Origin: Adiantum capillus-veneris
Taxonomy: Eukaryota; Streptophyta; Polypodiopsida; Polypodiales; Pteridaceae
Direction: 5' to 3'
DNA: 64,000 bases
Assembly: GCA_014529385.2 (NCBI GenBank)
Contig: CM043953.1
Span: 92,122,842-92,186,841 of the forward strand
The translations under genes were made by a program, and so were the position numbers. Below are positions 21,994 to 33,548 of this stretch, in pieces (the first letter of the stretch is position 1; the number at the start of each line of letters is the position of its first letter). The notes beneath the pieces are model-generated. The model saw only the letters and a list, made by a program, of their open reading frames with translations, was not told the origin of the DNA and searched no databases.

Positions 21994-24069
21994 TAATTTT
22001 GGGTTGCATTTTTCTAATTGACATCAGAAGAGCACAATAGCCCTCTCCTTTCAATAAATCTAAGGAAGCTTTTCCATTGGAGCTTGGATTATCCTTAGCA
22101 AGACACATTGAGGTAGTCATTGATGAGGAGCTTTTGGCAATGATTTAAGCTACATTACCTCTCGTTGGATGTGTTAAAGCTCCTGCATAGACCACATTTG
22201 TTACCTGGTTAGGAAACTTCAAAGGTCTGATAGGGAGGGATAGACTTGCATTGTTGGCCATCAGATTACCCACCAATCGGGGTGGGCTTAGACCCATCCA
22301 CCCAGAATATTCACAAACTAGGGACCTAATGTGACATGCATTTTTTATGCACTCCTTTTCTAGAAATTGATTGATGCAAGGAGCTTCTTATTGCTAATGT
22401 TTAGGCTTTTGTTTCTCAGAAGGTGGATTGTGGCACCAAAAGATTTATTGAATATTCACAGGATGCATAGAGGTGGTCAATGTATTTTTTTTTGGCTAAA
22501 AATCGTCAATTTAGTGAATCTTAAAAATTTTGAGATTTTTTTTTACTCTCATTGGTGTCGACCTTAAGGTATTTTTTGCTAGACATTGCTATAAGGTTTT
22601 GTATTTTGGGGTAGCTTGTCGCCAAAGATATGCCCAATGATGAACTTGATGGTAGGGGAGATTGAGGGCCAAGTAGGTTTAATGAAACACACATCGCCAA
22701 AGATATGCCCAATGAAGGACGTGATGGTAGGGGAGATTGAGGGCCAAGTAGGTTTGATGAAACACATCACATTATGACATGGGACCCAAAATAGTAAAGC
22801 CTACATGTGGTTGTAAGGTTTTGTTACATGGAATTTTAATGGGCTCCTATCATCATAATTACTTTTCTTTTCACTCTCCTAACTTTTCTATGATTGACCT
22901 ATGCATGACTAACTAGATTTTATGCAGGAGGTTTGAGATCTTCACACTTCCTCATTTAGTTTTCATCTAGATTTCAAAGACCTTACCCTACTCAACAAGA
23001 TGTTGTCCCCTAGCAAAACCGTAGTACATATATGGTGTGTTGTGACATTGATACTTATTAGAAAATTCTAAATGGCACTACTTAAATCACTTCTTTCTAT
23101 TATATAAAAAAATGTAAGAGATGTTCCTTATATCCTTACATGTGATATTGAAAACAATGACCAATTAAGGTCTAACTTTTTTTTTTTGAAAAAATGATAA
23201 ATTTAACTTTATTATATTTTGCTCGCCAAATTCATAAATTTAGATTCATTTTCTCGCCAAAAACGTGAGTAATATTTCAAGGTCGGTGTCCAAAAAAAAT
23301 ACAGTGGAGGTGGCTTGAGTCATTGTGGGGAGGATAGATTTTCCTTGAGACTGCTCATGGCCTTGGGGATGTTGCACACATGCCTGAGTGTGAGTAGACC
23401 TTCTTGATTAAGAGGATATTTAATATCCTTTGATCTTTACCCCCCTACTTCACAAAAATCATGGAAATAGGCTAGGTACTGAGCCACACATAACCTAGGG
23501 TCCCATGGAAAAACAGGACTACAACTCATGTTTATGCGAGCCGATGCATTTTGTATCATGATTTTGAGTTTCTTACCCTAGTGTGGATGGGTACACTTAC
23601 ATAGCTAGAGATTTTGGTTTCAGCCAGAGCAAGCGCAAGGTTTAGCTATGCCATGTTTACTCCAAGGTGGCTAGGGCGTCAGAGTGCATTTTGCAAAGGA
23701 TTAAACTTCTTGTCTCATGTGGACATGAGTAGTTGATACAAACCCAATGGAGAGAGTAAGTAAAGATTAAAATTTATGGATTTTTGTTAGCCTAGCTATT
23801 GTGAACCCTAGAAAGTGGTTCAAGAGAGACCCATGTGACTCTCCTCCCCACCATGATATTCTAGTAGATGGTGTTGAGATCAAAAAATAAGAGCAAGGGG
23901 AAACACTATAGCGATGTATCCCAATAGTGCTGAAGACACAAATACAGAACCAAAAAATGTATAAAAGAACTCCTAGAGCACCATAACCCAAAGGTAAGGG
24001 ATCCATTGGGTATTTATAAGCACACACCTACCCAAAAAATCCCCATGGAGACGAGGAAGCACCTGCCCT

Positions 24070-24334
24070 CGGAGGGGGGGGGGGGGGGGGGGGGGGAGGG
24101 TCACTTAATAATGATGTGACTATCACGTGAGTGCAACAAACGGTGTTATTAAATTTCACTTTTTCTCACATTTTCACATACAAAAGGGTATTGTAAAATG
24201 GAATTGGGAAAAAAATTTATAGATTGAATAGGAAAAAGGTGTATTTTATTTGTAAAAAATTCACAGATAAGGAGTTTTTAAAATAGTTTTTGAACGAACG
24301 TGATATACACAATTTATACATAGTGACCCCCCCC
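24070..24334. mobile_element. MITE with G-rich inverted ends, copy 1
   Basis: Outer ends are a G run plus GGGTCACTTAATAATG on the left and, inverted on the right, GGGGGTCACTATG. Inner inverted repeats are TATCACGTGAGTGCAA and TTGAACGAACGTGATATA. The 13-base sequence AAGCACCTGCCCT stands on both sides (24057-24069 and 24335-24347). The same insertion is at 40575-40823 in the duplicate, so it predates the duplication. No coding capacity. Confidence 0.75.
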
Positions 24335-26035
24335 AAGCACCTGCCCTAGCATGGAATTACAACACATGCCAAGTAATGCACTTGATGAAAATATATTCCC
24401 CCTTCATCCCAAAAATCTTCAAAACCACAATTTTAAAGTGTATACACACCACAAAACAAGCGAGCTTTCTCAACTTACCCTACACCAAACTCCCTATGGC
24501 CTATCATATCTTGTACCCTCTGGGAATTAGATTCTATCTCGCAAACCACACCTCCAAGAGGCATACCTTCAAGCTAAAAGAAATTCTCTCAAGCCTCAAA
24601 AAGCTCACTTGTGGGTACTTACAGTAACGTGATAGCTCGCGTCACATTAGCAACTAGCACTGCATGTACATGTGATTGTTAAACCAATTTAAAAAAACTA
24701 CAAAAAGAAATCCCACACACCCTTTTGGCACACGGTGTCATGACCATATGTACAAATTTACAAAAAATGGGGTGTCCAAAATGCGCACAACATAGTTTGC
24801 AAAGCCCCTACTCTATTGAGCATTCATGCTCAGAGCAAGAGCATAGACATGTTGTCCACTTTAATGATTGTGTTGCAAGCATTTATCTCAACCATGTTAT
24901 CCTCTTTACATGTTTGTTGCTCAACATGAGAATTGAGCAAGATAGGATCGACCAACTCTACATGAGGCATTCTAAGGTCATATTCATGTTTGTCCATATC
25001 CTCTACAGTCTCCAACCATATCAGATGCCAAAGACAGAGGAGTAGGCACAAAGTTACTTTGAGATAATGTAGGTATTAAGACACTTGGATCAAAAGGGGT
25101 GGTGGCCTTCAAACTAGAATGATATATATGTAAATATCTATTTAAGGTCTATTAAAAACTGGGCTATAAAGAAATTATGTATATAATATCTACCAGAATT
25201 CAAAGGGGTAATGGCCTTTTTTACAAGCTTAAACAGATTTTTTCACACAATTGAAATAGATGTGAACTTTGGACGTTTGTTTTAAGTAAAAAAGTTTTAA
25301 GTTGGACATGGATAACAACTGATATAATCTGTTGACACCTGTAAAATGCATTCAAGGCTAATGTATATGTTGTCTTGTTTGAATGGATGCATGTGAGGAC
25401 TCTATCCTTTCTTCGAGTTTTTTGGCTTGAAGCAAATGTCTGTCCTTGACATCACAGGCACTTACTACTTCTTGGAACATACTTTTTGAATCAGCTATTT
25501 TACTTTTACACTAGAATGAGACCTCATTCTTATAGCATTGTACAAAAAGAGTTCTAAGATTGAGTTGTTTTTGTACTAATAATTGTCACTTGTCTAAAGT
25601 CAGATGTCTTTTGAGATTAGAAGTTCATTTATGTTTTATTATATAGGTAAAACAACTACACACACATTCTATTTGGATCCATTGCAGAGACGGTTTTGGA
25701 GTGGGGGTTGGATGCTCAACCTCGTTGGCAACCAACTCCTCAACGCATGGTAAATAAATACCTAATCCCCCCCCCCTCCCCCCCTTCTCCCTTTCCCTGT
25801 TGTTTTCTATTTCACACACACGCACACACACATATACACATACACAATAATGAAAATAGAAAAAAAAATCGATTGCACTTACCTCCTCCATTTGTAGGGA
25901 TTTATGAATATTGTGCAAAGTAGAGCCTTCTTTTATCCCGGGATCATTGTGAACACGCAGTAATAATGCTTGGTGTTAGCGTGTGATTAGTTTGTAGGTA
26001 TTGGTGTGATCTTGCTTGTTTAATTTGTGTATGAT

Positions 26036-26323
<288 letters not shown>

Positions 26324-26739
26324 TAGAAAGAGAGAGAGGTAGAGAGATAAAAGTAGAGATAGAGAAAGAGGTATGCGCATATGATCTTACAAGGAGATTA
26401 AGAGCAATGATTGTAGGCGAAGCAACAGTTTTGTGGTTCCTGCAATGTGGGTATGCATTCTCTTCTGTATAGTGCTTTGAAAATGAACTTCTTTATTCGA
26501 AAATGATGGAATTCAGAAATGACTTTATCCTCTCTTCTCGTTGCCTTCTCTATCTTTCTCTGTCTCTTCCTATCTCCCTCTCACTTTATCCCCACGGACA
26601 CTGTTTTGCAGCTCCGCTCCCATGCTAAGAAAGATGCCAAAAAGATGCATATCGAGCTTAATTGAAGCCTACCTGATTAATGAGTAATGTTCACGGCTTG
26701 CTAACAAGCTATTTTTACGATTAATGTATGACAGATGTG

Positions 26740-27890
26740 GCCTTAAAGGACCAACAGATGCCTTGATGATGCTAAAAAGGAGTATGCTTGAGGTGATCAT
26801 AGACAAGAGGTTATTATCTAGAAAGGCAGTGCTTGAAGTGCTCTATCGGTCTGTCTTTACGGCTTATCAATTGGAGCTATGATGAAGAAGTTATGGAAGT
26901 TTGAAGTTTGAGTCAATTGCAGATCCGTACTAGATTGGGCAACTAGAAAGGTTATGATCTGGAAAGATAATTCTTGAAGTGTTGTATCGGTCTGTCTTGA
27001 CGGCTTATCAATTGGAGCTACGATGAAGAAGTTATGGAAGTTTGAAGTTTGAGTCAATTGAACATCTGTACCGGATTGGGCAACTGCAGCTGAGGGGACA
27101 GAAATGAAATGAATACATGGGCCTAAAGTGGTCACTTTGTGGAGCACGTCAGTCTTTTTAGATCAACCATCAAAGTTCTAGTTGGCAAGACTTTGGCGCC
27201 GTTAAAAATTCACCGGGGGCCAGTTCTGTACCAGTCTGGTCGGCTCGATTAGAATTCCATCTAGGTGTTTTGAGCTTTTTCCAGGTTTTGGAATGCGGTA
27301 CGTTAAGGCTCAAGAAAAATCTTGTCCAGAATGTCATCTCTTGCAGTACAATAATGGTGGGAAACACCAAATAGGGAGATAATAAGAAAGCTATGGATGG
27401 CTTGGCACTGGATCCGGACCAAATGTGGTGATTGGATGATGATTTGGTTGGTCGATAAGTATGCTTAATACGATGCTTTAGTAGTGCTTTGGTGGATATA
27501 TATGCCAAATGTGATGCTATTTAGAGAGCATGATAAACATGTGAGTCTTTTTTATTGCTCTGAAGTGTGGCATAACTGTGGCGGAGAGGCTTTAAACTGA
27601 TTCCACCTGAGGCAATCACTTATACTTGAATCTTGAGGGCATGTGGCAATATTCAAGACCTTGTTACGAGCAGCAAAATTCACAATGATATTGTTAGTCA
27701 AGGACTGTTGAAGGAGAATGTTGTGCTTAGCAATGCCTTGATTGTTATGTATGCTAAACTTGATGCCCATTAAAAGTCTTCCCGGCTTCAAAGGCCGCCC
27801 ATAAACTTGAGAAGTCTGCCCATAGTCAAATCTTAGCCAAAGTTTTGAGGGCATGGGTTGGAAGATCTTTTCAAGTACTACCTTGTGGAA
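26740..27890 (+). pseudogene. PPR protein relic, copy 1
   Basis: Broken frames spell pieces of a plant PLS-type PPR protein, normally an organellar RNA-binding or editing factor: NVISCSTIMVGNTK (about 27325-27370), LVDIYAKCDA (about 27490-27520), and the best preserved stretch IQDLVTSSKIHNDIVSQGLL with NVVLSNALIVMYAKLDAH (about 27640-27770). Stops and frameshifts occur every 30-60 codons, and a 141-bp tandem duplication sits at 26830-27110. No start or complete motif series is left. The paralogue at 43150-44230 decays in parallel. Confidence 0.8.
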
Positions 27891-28892
27891 CGATTTGGTC
27901 TTAAAAACAATTTAAGATTTGTCCATATGGATAAATCTTTAAGACATTGGTGATTCCCAAATTGGCTCTAAAGTCCCAAAGTCTATAATATGGTGTTCAA
28001 AAGAGTTATACCATAGATGCCATGAAGTCTCTGGTTTGGAAGGAAGAGCAATCAAAGAAACCCCACTCTCTCTCTTCCACTCACACACATAAAGAAAGAA
28101 CACAAAAGAGAATATCAAAATAACACAAATATGAAAACATCAAGGCTATGGTCGTATCGTATCATGGGTAATATGAAAGGGTTAATAGATGAGTTAATGG
28201 CGTTCAATCTTTGCCGACCAAACAAGCTACGAATTGTTCTTTGGAATTGTAATTTTATGCTTATCATAATATATATGTTCTATCTAGTAATTGGGATTAA
28301 TTGTGTGTACAAATTCTCTTGGTTCATAAAAAGATAACTACACTTACCACTACAAGAGGTTGTGTGCTCTTTTGACGCTTTTAGCGATGAAAATACATTG
28401 GGTTTTTAGAACCTTTGGCATCGCTAAGAGCATCGCTAACAACATAGATACGAGAACGTCGCTATAACAGTCGCTATAGGCATCGCTCATTAGGAGATTT
28501 CGGAGGTCTTTTGGAGGGCCTTTTGGAAGAGAGAGGAAAATAAGCTCCTCCAATGAGAGAAGAGCCTACGTTACGTAGAAAAATAGATTGATATTAACAA
28601 AAATATAAAAGGTGTCCCTCTCCTCATTTAATAATCTAGCGGTCCTTGAAGACGATCACTCTCTTTCATTTAATGCGAGCACCTTTTTCAGAAGGTAGAT
28701 GCGGTGCATTTGATACGACTTACGTCATCACTAGAATTCAAAAAGTTACAAAACTATCAAGTGGTGGAAGATTTTGAAACTTTTGATACTGTCAATGCGT
28801 CCGGAACGCCCAAATATCCTAGAAATGAATGTCCAATTGCCTGGCTTCGACATCCAAAGAGGCAAAGAATGTCAAAAACCCCTAAAAGAACA

Positions 28893-28960
28893 TTTTACTA
28901 ACGGCGCGCGAGGGGGCATTCCAAAATTTTGGAATGCCTCATCGCGCGCCGTTAGTAAAA
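28893..28960. repeat. 68-bp hairpin, TTACTAACGGCGCGCG type (H1)
   Basis: The near-perfect palindrome centres at 28926/28927: TTTTACTAACGGCGCGCG on the left pairs with CGCGCGCCGTTAGTAAAA on the right, with only a bulge near the middle. It sits at the inner end of the left fold-back arm. Confidence 0.92.
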
Positions 28961-29297
28961 AGCCCCTTTTTTCCTCTTTTAGGAAGCTTTTTGAGAGGAA
29001 AATGTCAAAAAATCTCTAAAAAGGCCTCCATCTATCACATAGGTTTTTTCTTCATCATCTTAGCCTTAGAGATCATAATTTCGAGTCTATAAGAGTGAGC
29101 ACGCACACCCATTGTTACAATTCTACAAAGTGCATTTTGATCACACACACACACACACACACACATACACACAGACAAATATAACATACACACAAACACA
29201 CAGAGACACAAATATAACATACACACACACAGACACACACACTGACAAACACACAGACACACAAATATAACATACACACACACACACACACACAGAG

Positions 29298-29368
<71 letters not shown>

Positions 29369-29369
29369 A

Positions 29370-29430
29370 TACTAAAGGCGCGCGTAGAGAGGCACAACCT
29401 TTGTGCATGTCTCTATGCGCGCCTTTAGTA
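29370..29430. repeat. 61-bp hairpin of the same family (H2)
   Basis: TACTAAAGGCGCGCG on the left pairs with GCGCGCCTTTAGTA on the right around a TTGTGC loop region. It has the same TACTAA.GGCGCG end as H1, in the spacer of the fold-back. Confidence 0.9.
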
Positions 29431-29538
29431 CTGTGCATCCACCAGTGTATGTGTTTATGTGTGTATGTGTGAGTGTTATAGAGAGAGGAAGTAAGGCGGA
29501 GGAAAGAGAGAGAGAGAGAGAGTCTTTCTGTTACCTTA

Positions 29539-29599
29539 TACTAATGGCAGGAGGAGGTGGTTTTTGAGGTCAAAACATGCTCCACGCATGCCGTTAGTA
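29539..29599. repeat. Weaker hairpin of the same family (H3)
   Basis: TACTAATGGCA pairs with TGCCGTTAGTA around a loosely matched centre. It lies between H2 and a (CT)n tract. Confidence 0.7.
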
Positions 29600-29604
29600 A
29601 TGGG

Positions 29605-29637
<33 letters not shown>

Positions 29638-29657
29638 AAATATGCTAAGCTATAGAA

Positions 29658-29693
<36 letters not shown>

Positions 29694-29773
29694 ATGGTGC
29701 AAAAGTGCAATAGAGAAACATGGGTAGGCTTTCTTGAAAGATAATTTTCCAAAAATCACTGAAAAGAGCTTTG

Positions 29774-29835
29774 TACTAACGGCGCATAGAGGGGCATTCT
29801 AGCATTTTAGAATGCCTCCTCACGCGCCTTAAGTA
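29774..29835. repeat. Hairpin of the same family (H4)
   Basis: TACTAACGGCGC pairs with GCGCCTTAAGTA around GGGGCATTCTA/TAGAATGCC. It is the counterpart of H1 at the inner end of the right fold-back arm. Confidence 0.85.
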
Positions 29836-30239
29836 AAAAGCCCATTTTTTTGGGTTTTTTGACATTTTTTGCCTCTCCGGATGTCGGAATGAGACAAGTA
29901 GACATTCGTTTTTAGGGTATTTTGGCGTTCCGGACACATTGGTGGTGTCAAAAGACTCAAAATATATCACTATTTGACAGTTTGTGACTTTTCAACTTTT
30001 AGTGATGACGTAAGCTGCCTTGAATGCGCCGCACCTGCCTCCTGAAAAAGACGCTCGCATTAAATAAAAAAGTGTTCTGTTTCAAGGACGATTGGAGATA
30101 TAAATCTACTTTTTAAAGTGTCTGGTTGTCCTTTTGGACGTACTCACAAGGTGCAAGTGCATTTTAAAAAAAGTTTCTAGAGAGAGAAGTACAATTTCTT
30201 ACAAGGCCCTCCAAATGACCTCCGAAATTTTCTAATAAT

Positions 30240-30395
30240 AATTGTCGCTATATAGCGACGTCTATAGCGACGATTATAGCGACGTTTGCAGGCCATCTAT
30301 AGCGACGATTATAGTGACGTTTGCAGGCCATCTATATCGACGTTTATAGTGACGCTGCAGAGCCTTATATAGCAACGTTCATAGCGACACCCGAG
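30240..30395. repeat. Array of TATAGCGACG subterminal motifs
   Basis: At least eight variants of ATAGCGACGT/ATTATAGCGACG lie in about 150 bases, partly as a longer unit ending GTTTGCAGGCCATCTATA. Equivalent motifs in the opposite sense are at 28400-28490 and near the right terminus. In CACTA elements such motifs bind the element's own transposition protein; that role here is inferred. Confidence 0.8.
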
Positions 30396-30786
30396 AGGAA
30401 AAGTTTTTGGTGGCAGGGCATTCAAACCATCAACCATATTGAATGTTTCATTAATTGTTTCATTAAATGCAAAGGTAGATATAGACTCAAAATAGTCACC
30501 CACAAGACAATATAACCATTAACTCCATCATCCATAGTACGTATTGTTTGCAAAATAAAGATACAAAATTGACAAGCGTGAATTGATGAAAGTAAATCAA
30601 TGACAATTGTACACATTGGCAAAATCACTCGATTGTTAAACTTTGCAAATGTAATAGTTACAAACCATTGTCATTATTGAAAAAATATACATGGTTTTCA
30701 AAAATACGTATAAAAGTCGTCTCATGATACATAAGCTATGACAAAAAGAAACTAATGCTATCTAGCTACGGCTAAACTGACGTTTT

Positions 30787-31908
30787 CTAATCAGACATCT
30801 CATCGCTTCCAAGCGGCATACCTGTCGGAGTCTACAAAAAAAAACAATAAGACAGCTTTTTGTAAGTATAAACATATAGCGGCGTTTATAAAACAATACA
30901 ACAAATAGAAAAGAGTAAACCCAAATACTAACCATGCCGCGGTGAGAACTCAGAATGTCCACATCAGAGCGTTTAAGCCCTTCCTAACTGCGTACTCGCG
31001 CTCGTACGGTGTGGGATCACGTCCTGTCATCGACCACTGTCAAAACATACAAAGAATCCATTATGTTAGAATTTCAAAACCCATAAACCCTAAACTATCA
31101 AACATAGAGCGCAATGCGAAAACACTTACAAAATCGGCCTCAATTGATGCCCACCCGCCGCTCCCCAAGTGGTGTGAGCTCCCTGCCTCTACTCGCGCTC
31201 TGGCTACCTCCTTTTGTTGCTTCCACTTGTCAGGATTCTCGCACACTGTTTTCTTTGCATTCTTCTAATCTTCTTTCGCCAGCCATCTGGTCTGTTCCAC
31301 CCATGCTTGATTGCTTTTTGTACTTCGGAACGCTTGTGCTTGCAGTATTCATGCATTCGAACCTTTATCACATCTTCATTGAAGCGCTCATCCCGTGTTG
31401 GAACGGGAAACTCGTCATGAAGAATGCTGATGAATCTGTCTTTTAAATCATTTGGTACTTCACTCCAGCTGTTTAGTATGTAGTGTCTAAACACCTGAGA
31501 GCAAAGACGACGCATGCGCGAAATCACCTTCTTGCCTTCATCATCCAAGATGATGTCGCCCCTGAAGTCGAAGGAGTAAGGCAAGCCCTCTCTCCCCCAC
31601 TGACGCGTGAACCTAGGTGTCCCGGTAGGGGTCTGTAGTGGCATGTCAACGGGGGTACGGACGTCAGGTGTCTCCAGTGGAGTCTGAGCCCCGAAGCGAG
31701 GAGTGTCCACTGGAGTGACTCCTGGAGGAGTAGCTAGTGGTGTGTTGCCGCTAGGAACTTCAGTCAGCCGCACAAAACGTGGTGTCGATGGTGATGTCAT
31801 GGCTGGTGTCGGGTGGGCAAAGAAGGGAGGATAAAGAGCCTCGTCGAACACGAGGCGGTGTCGAAGCATCGGCAGTGGCATCTCCACAACAACCACCACC
31901 GCCACCAC
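30787..31908 (-). pseudogene. CACTA-encoded Ptta/En/Spm-like protein
   Basis: The main minus-strand frame (31908-31204, 234 aa) begins with a Pro/Thr-rich region of TPxxTP repeats (about residues 35-100). A conserved domain follows: LPYSFDFRGDIILDDEGKKV (about 109-128), WSEVPNDLKDRFISILHDEF and GWRKKIRRMQRKQCARIL, ending SGSNKRR. The pattern 'W..VP...K..F...L...F' with a later NK(R/A)NR-type box is that of the plant Ptta/En/Spm transposon family. Further pieces follow out of frame: VEAGSSHHLGSGGW (31200-31150), TGRDPTPYEREYAVRKGL (about 31020-30965), SDVDILSSHRGM and a possible last exon TPTGMPLGSDEMSD ending near 30787. I infer introns plus a frameshift near 30970. Family assignment is by pattern only. 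Confidence 0.6.
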
Positions 31909-32139
31909 TAGAGAGCATGTGCCTAGACAAGTGTGAAGATCATCTCATCGACATCGAAGCTTCGGAGCGCGCTGAATGCTCCGAAATAGAGGGAGATGCG
32001 GATGGAGTAGGAACGCGTGATGGTGCACCAGAGCGATTATGCCATTTCCCTCATGAATAACAGGTTTTGAGTTCAACTCCTGTCGGCGACTAGATCTTTA
32101 AGGTCTCTTGGGATAGTTTCCTATGATGTTAAGACTCTC

Positions 32140-32329
32140 TTCTTCTTCTTCTTCTTCTTCTCTCTCTCTCTCTCTTTGTTTTATATCTTTCTCTTTCTCT
32201 TTCTCAATGTGTGTGCGTTTTTGCTTTATGCATGCTCTCTCTCTCTCTCTCTCTCTCTTTTCCTCTCTCAATGTGTGTGTGCATTCCTTGTTTATACATG
32301 TGTGTGTGCGTTTTTTGTTTATGCATCTG

Positions 32330-32365
<36 letters not shown>

Positions 32366-32375
32366 AACACAATGT

Positions 32376-32451
<76 letters not shown>

Positions 32452-32523
32452 AGAGAGAAAGAGGGGAAGGGAACATGAGAGTGAGGAGAGGGAAGGAGCA
32501 TACCTGGCTCTCCTTCCTCTCCT

Positions 32524-32574
<51 letters not shown>
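32140..32574. repeat. Cluster of (CT)n, (GT)n, (GA)n tracts
   Basis: A series of pure dinucleotide runs: CT at about 32160-32360, GT at 32377-32413, GA at 32413-32445 and GT at 32525-32574. Long open frames here are repeat artefacts. Confidence 0.95.
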
Positions 32575-32576
<2 letters not shown>

Positions 32577-32688
32577 AGATAAAGAGAGAGAGACGGAGAG
32601 CGCGCGTTACCGTGCTTGCTTGAGCGCGTGCCGAAAACTTAGATTTGAGATCTGAGTTTCGGACGCTCTCCGTTATTTTTCTTACCCC

Positions 32689-32752
32689 TGACGGCGTCGC
32701 TATGAACATCGCTAGGTTACAAGTAACTTAGCGATGCCTATAGCGACGCCGT
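32689..32752. repeat. Palindrome near the right CACTA terminus
   Basis: ACGGCGTCGCTATGAACATCG on the left (first 20 bases shown in part) pairs with CGATGCCTATAGCGACGCCGT on the right around GGTTACAAGTAACT. It contains subterminal CGTCGCTAT motifs in inverted order. Confidence 0.85.
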
Positions 32753-32816
32753 GGTTTATCACATTTGAGCGTCGCACTGCGAGCGTCGCTAATATTAAGT
32801 ACCTCTTGTAGTGTAC

Positions 32817-33340
32817 ATCAAAAGAAAAGTTATAGTCTATAAGGGGTAGTATGATAGGGTCCGGTGAAAGAAGTATTTCATTGAGCCTGTTTGGGCCAAA
32901 GAGAAACAATATACGTTGTTGAAAGTGTATTTTACAGCTAATCCATACGTTAATTGCAATAGATCTCTTAGAGTGAAAGCGATAGAAATTCACATCATGT
33001 GGATTATTCATCTAGGATAAATTTAGTATGTGAAAACTGTAGATATGAAAGAAGTGAAGGAGACAAAATTTCCCTCCCAAGCCCTATTCTTGCCCGTAGG
33101 AGATAAGGATATTGCGGGGAGACATGTACCTGTAGCAAGGAGAACCTAGAATTTCTAGAGAAAGCGACTTTCTAAGAGTGAGAGAAATAGATATGGTTAG
33201 GGAGATGAAATTATATAGGTATGTTGGATTATAGATGAAAAAGAAAACAACAAATAACAAAGTAAAACACATCTTACTTGACAAACTCTTCTGGAGTTAT
33301 TCACCATTTTGATGGAGAGAGAAGAATGTGAAAGACTTCA
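32817..33340 (-). repeat. Leader-unit segment, copy in unit 1
   Basis: This copy matches 44690-45228 (GTTATAGTCTATAAGGGGTAG to TGATGGAGAGAGAAGAAT...CTTGATTGAT). The minus-strand peptide at 33011-32817 shares the ILxSPxPIILPLIDYxxSFDV block with the two units upstream of the gag ORF at 18 kb. In this copy the adjoining LTR-like DNA seen at 45.2-45.8 kb is absent. Confidence 0.75.
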
Positions 33341-33428
33341 AGCCTTGATTGATACACAAAGCCTAATCCTCCCTACTCCACCTCCCACACCTTCTACCAC
33401 TCTCTCCCCTCCTTCTCTCCCCCCTCCG

Positions 33429-33429
<1 letters not shown>

Positions 33430-33521
<92 letters not shown>
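33430..33521. repeat. (CT)n-(AC)n compound microsatellite
   Basis: CT repeat at about 33436-33481 followed by AC repeat to 33521, preceded by C runs. It marks the left side of the PLE copy. Confidence 0.95.
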
Positions 33522-33525
<4 letters not shown>

Positions 33526-33548
33526 TTCTTGTGTTAGTAAACAGGTAA

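Larger units (their letters stand above)
28480..30250. repeat. Large inverted repeat inside the CACTA element
   Basis: The arm at about 28480-28990 recurs inverted at about 29765-30250. Matched landmarks are TTTCGGAGGTC.TTTGGAGGGCC, TTACGTCATCACTA, GTGTCCGGAACGCC and CGACATCC.GAGGCAAA. The arms are diverged by base changes but collinear. The spacer holds microsatellites, a 35-base poly(C) (29298-29332) and two hairpins. A transcript across it would form a long double-stranded RNA. Confidence 0.9.
28348..32813. mobile_element. CACTA (En/Spm) DNA transposon, 4466 bp
   Basis: The ends are perfect inverted repeats CACTACAAGAGG...CCTCTTGTAGTG flanked by the 3-base target duplication TAC (28345-28347, 32814-32816). 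The paralogous site at about 44680-44690 is empty (ACTTACATTAAAA), proving insertion into the composite repeat. Subterminal regions are crowded with CGTCGCTATA/TATAGCGACG motifs (28400-28490, 30240-30395, 32689-32800), as typical of CACTA elements. It carries a minus-strand Ptta/En/Spm-like ORF but no recognisable TNP2 transposase, so it is probably non-autonomous. Its left 2 kb is a large fold-back. Confidence 0.93.

Noticed and set aside
32060-32095. tRNA B-box-like sequence (GAGTTCAACTCC)
   Set aside because: The required 5-bp T stem does not pair and there is no acceptor stem or A box upstream.
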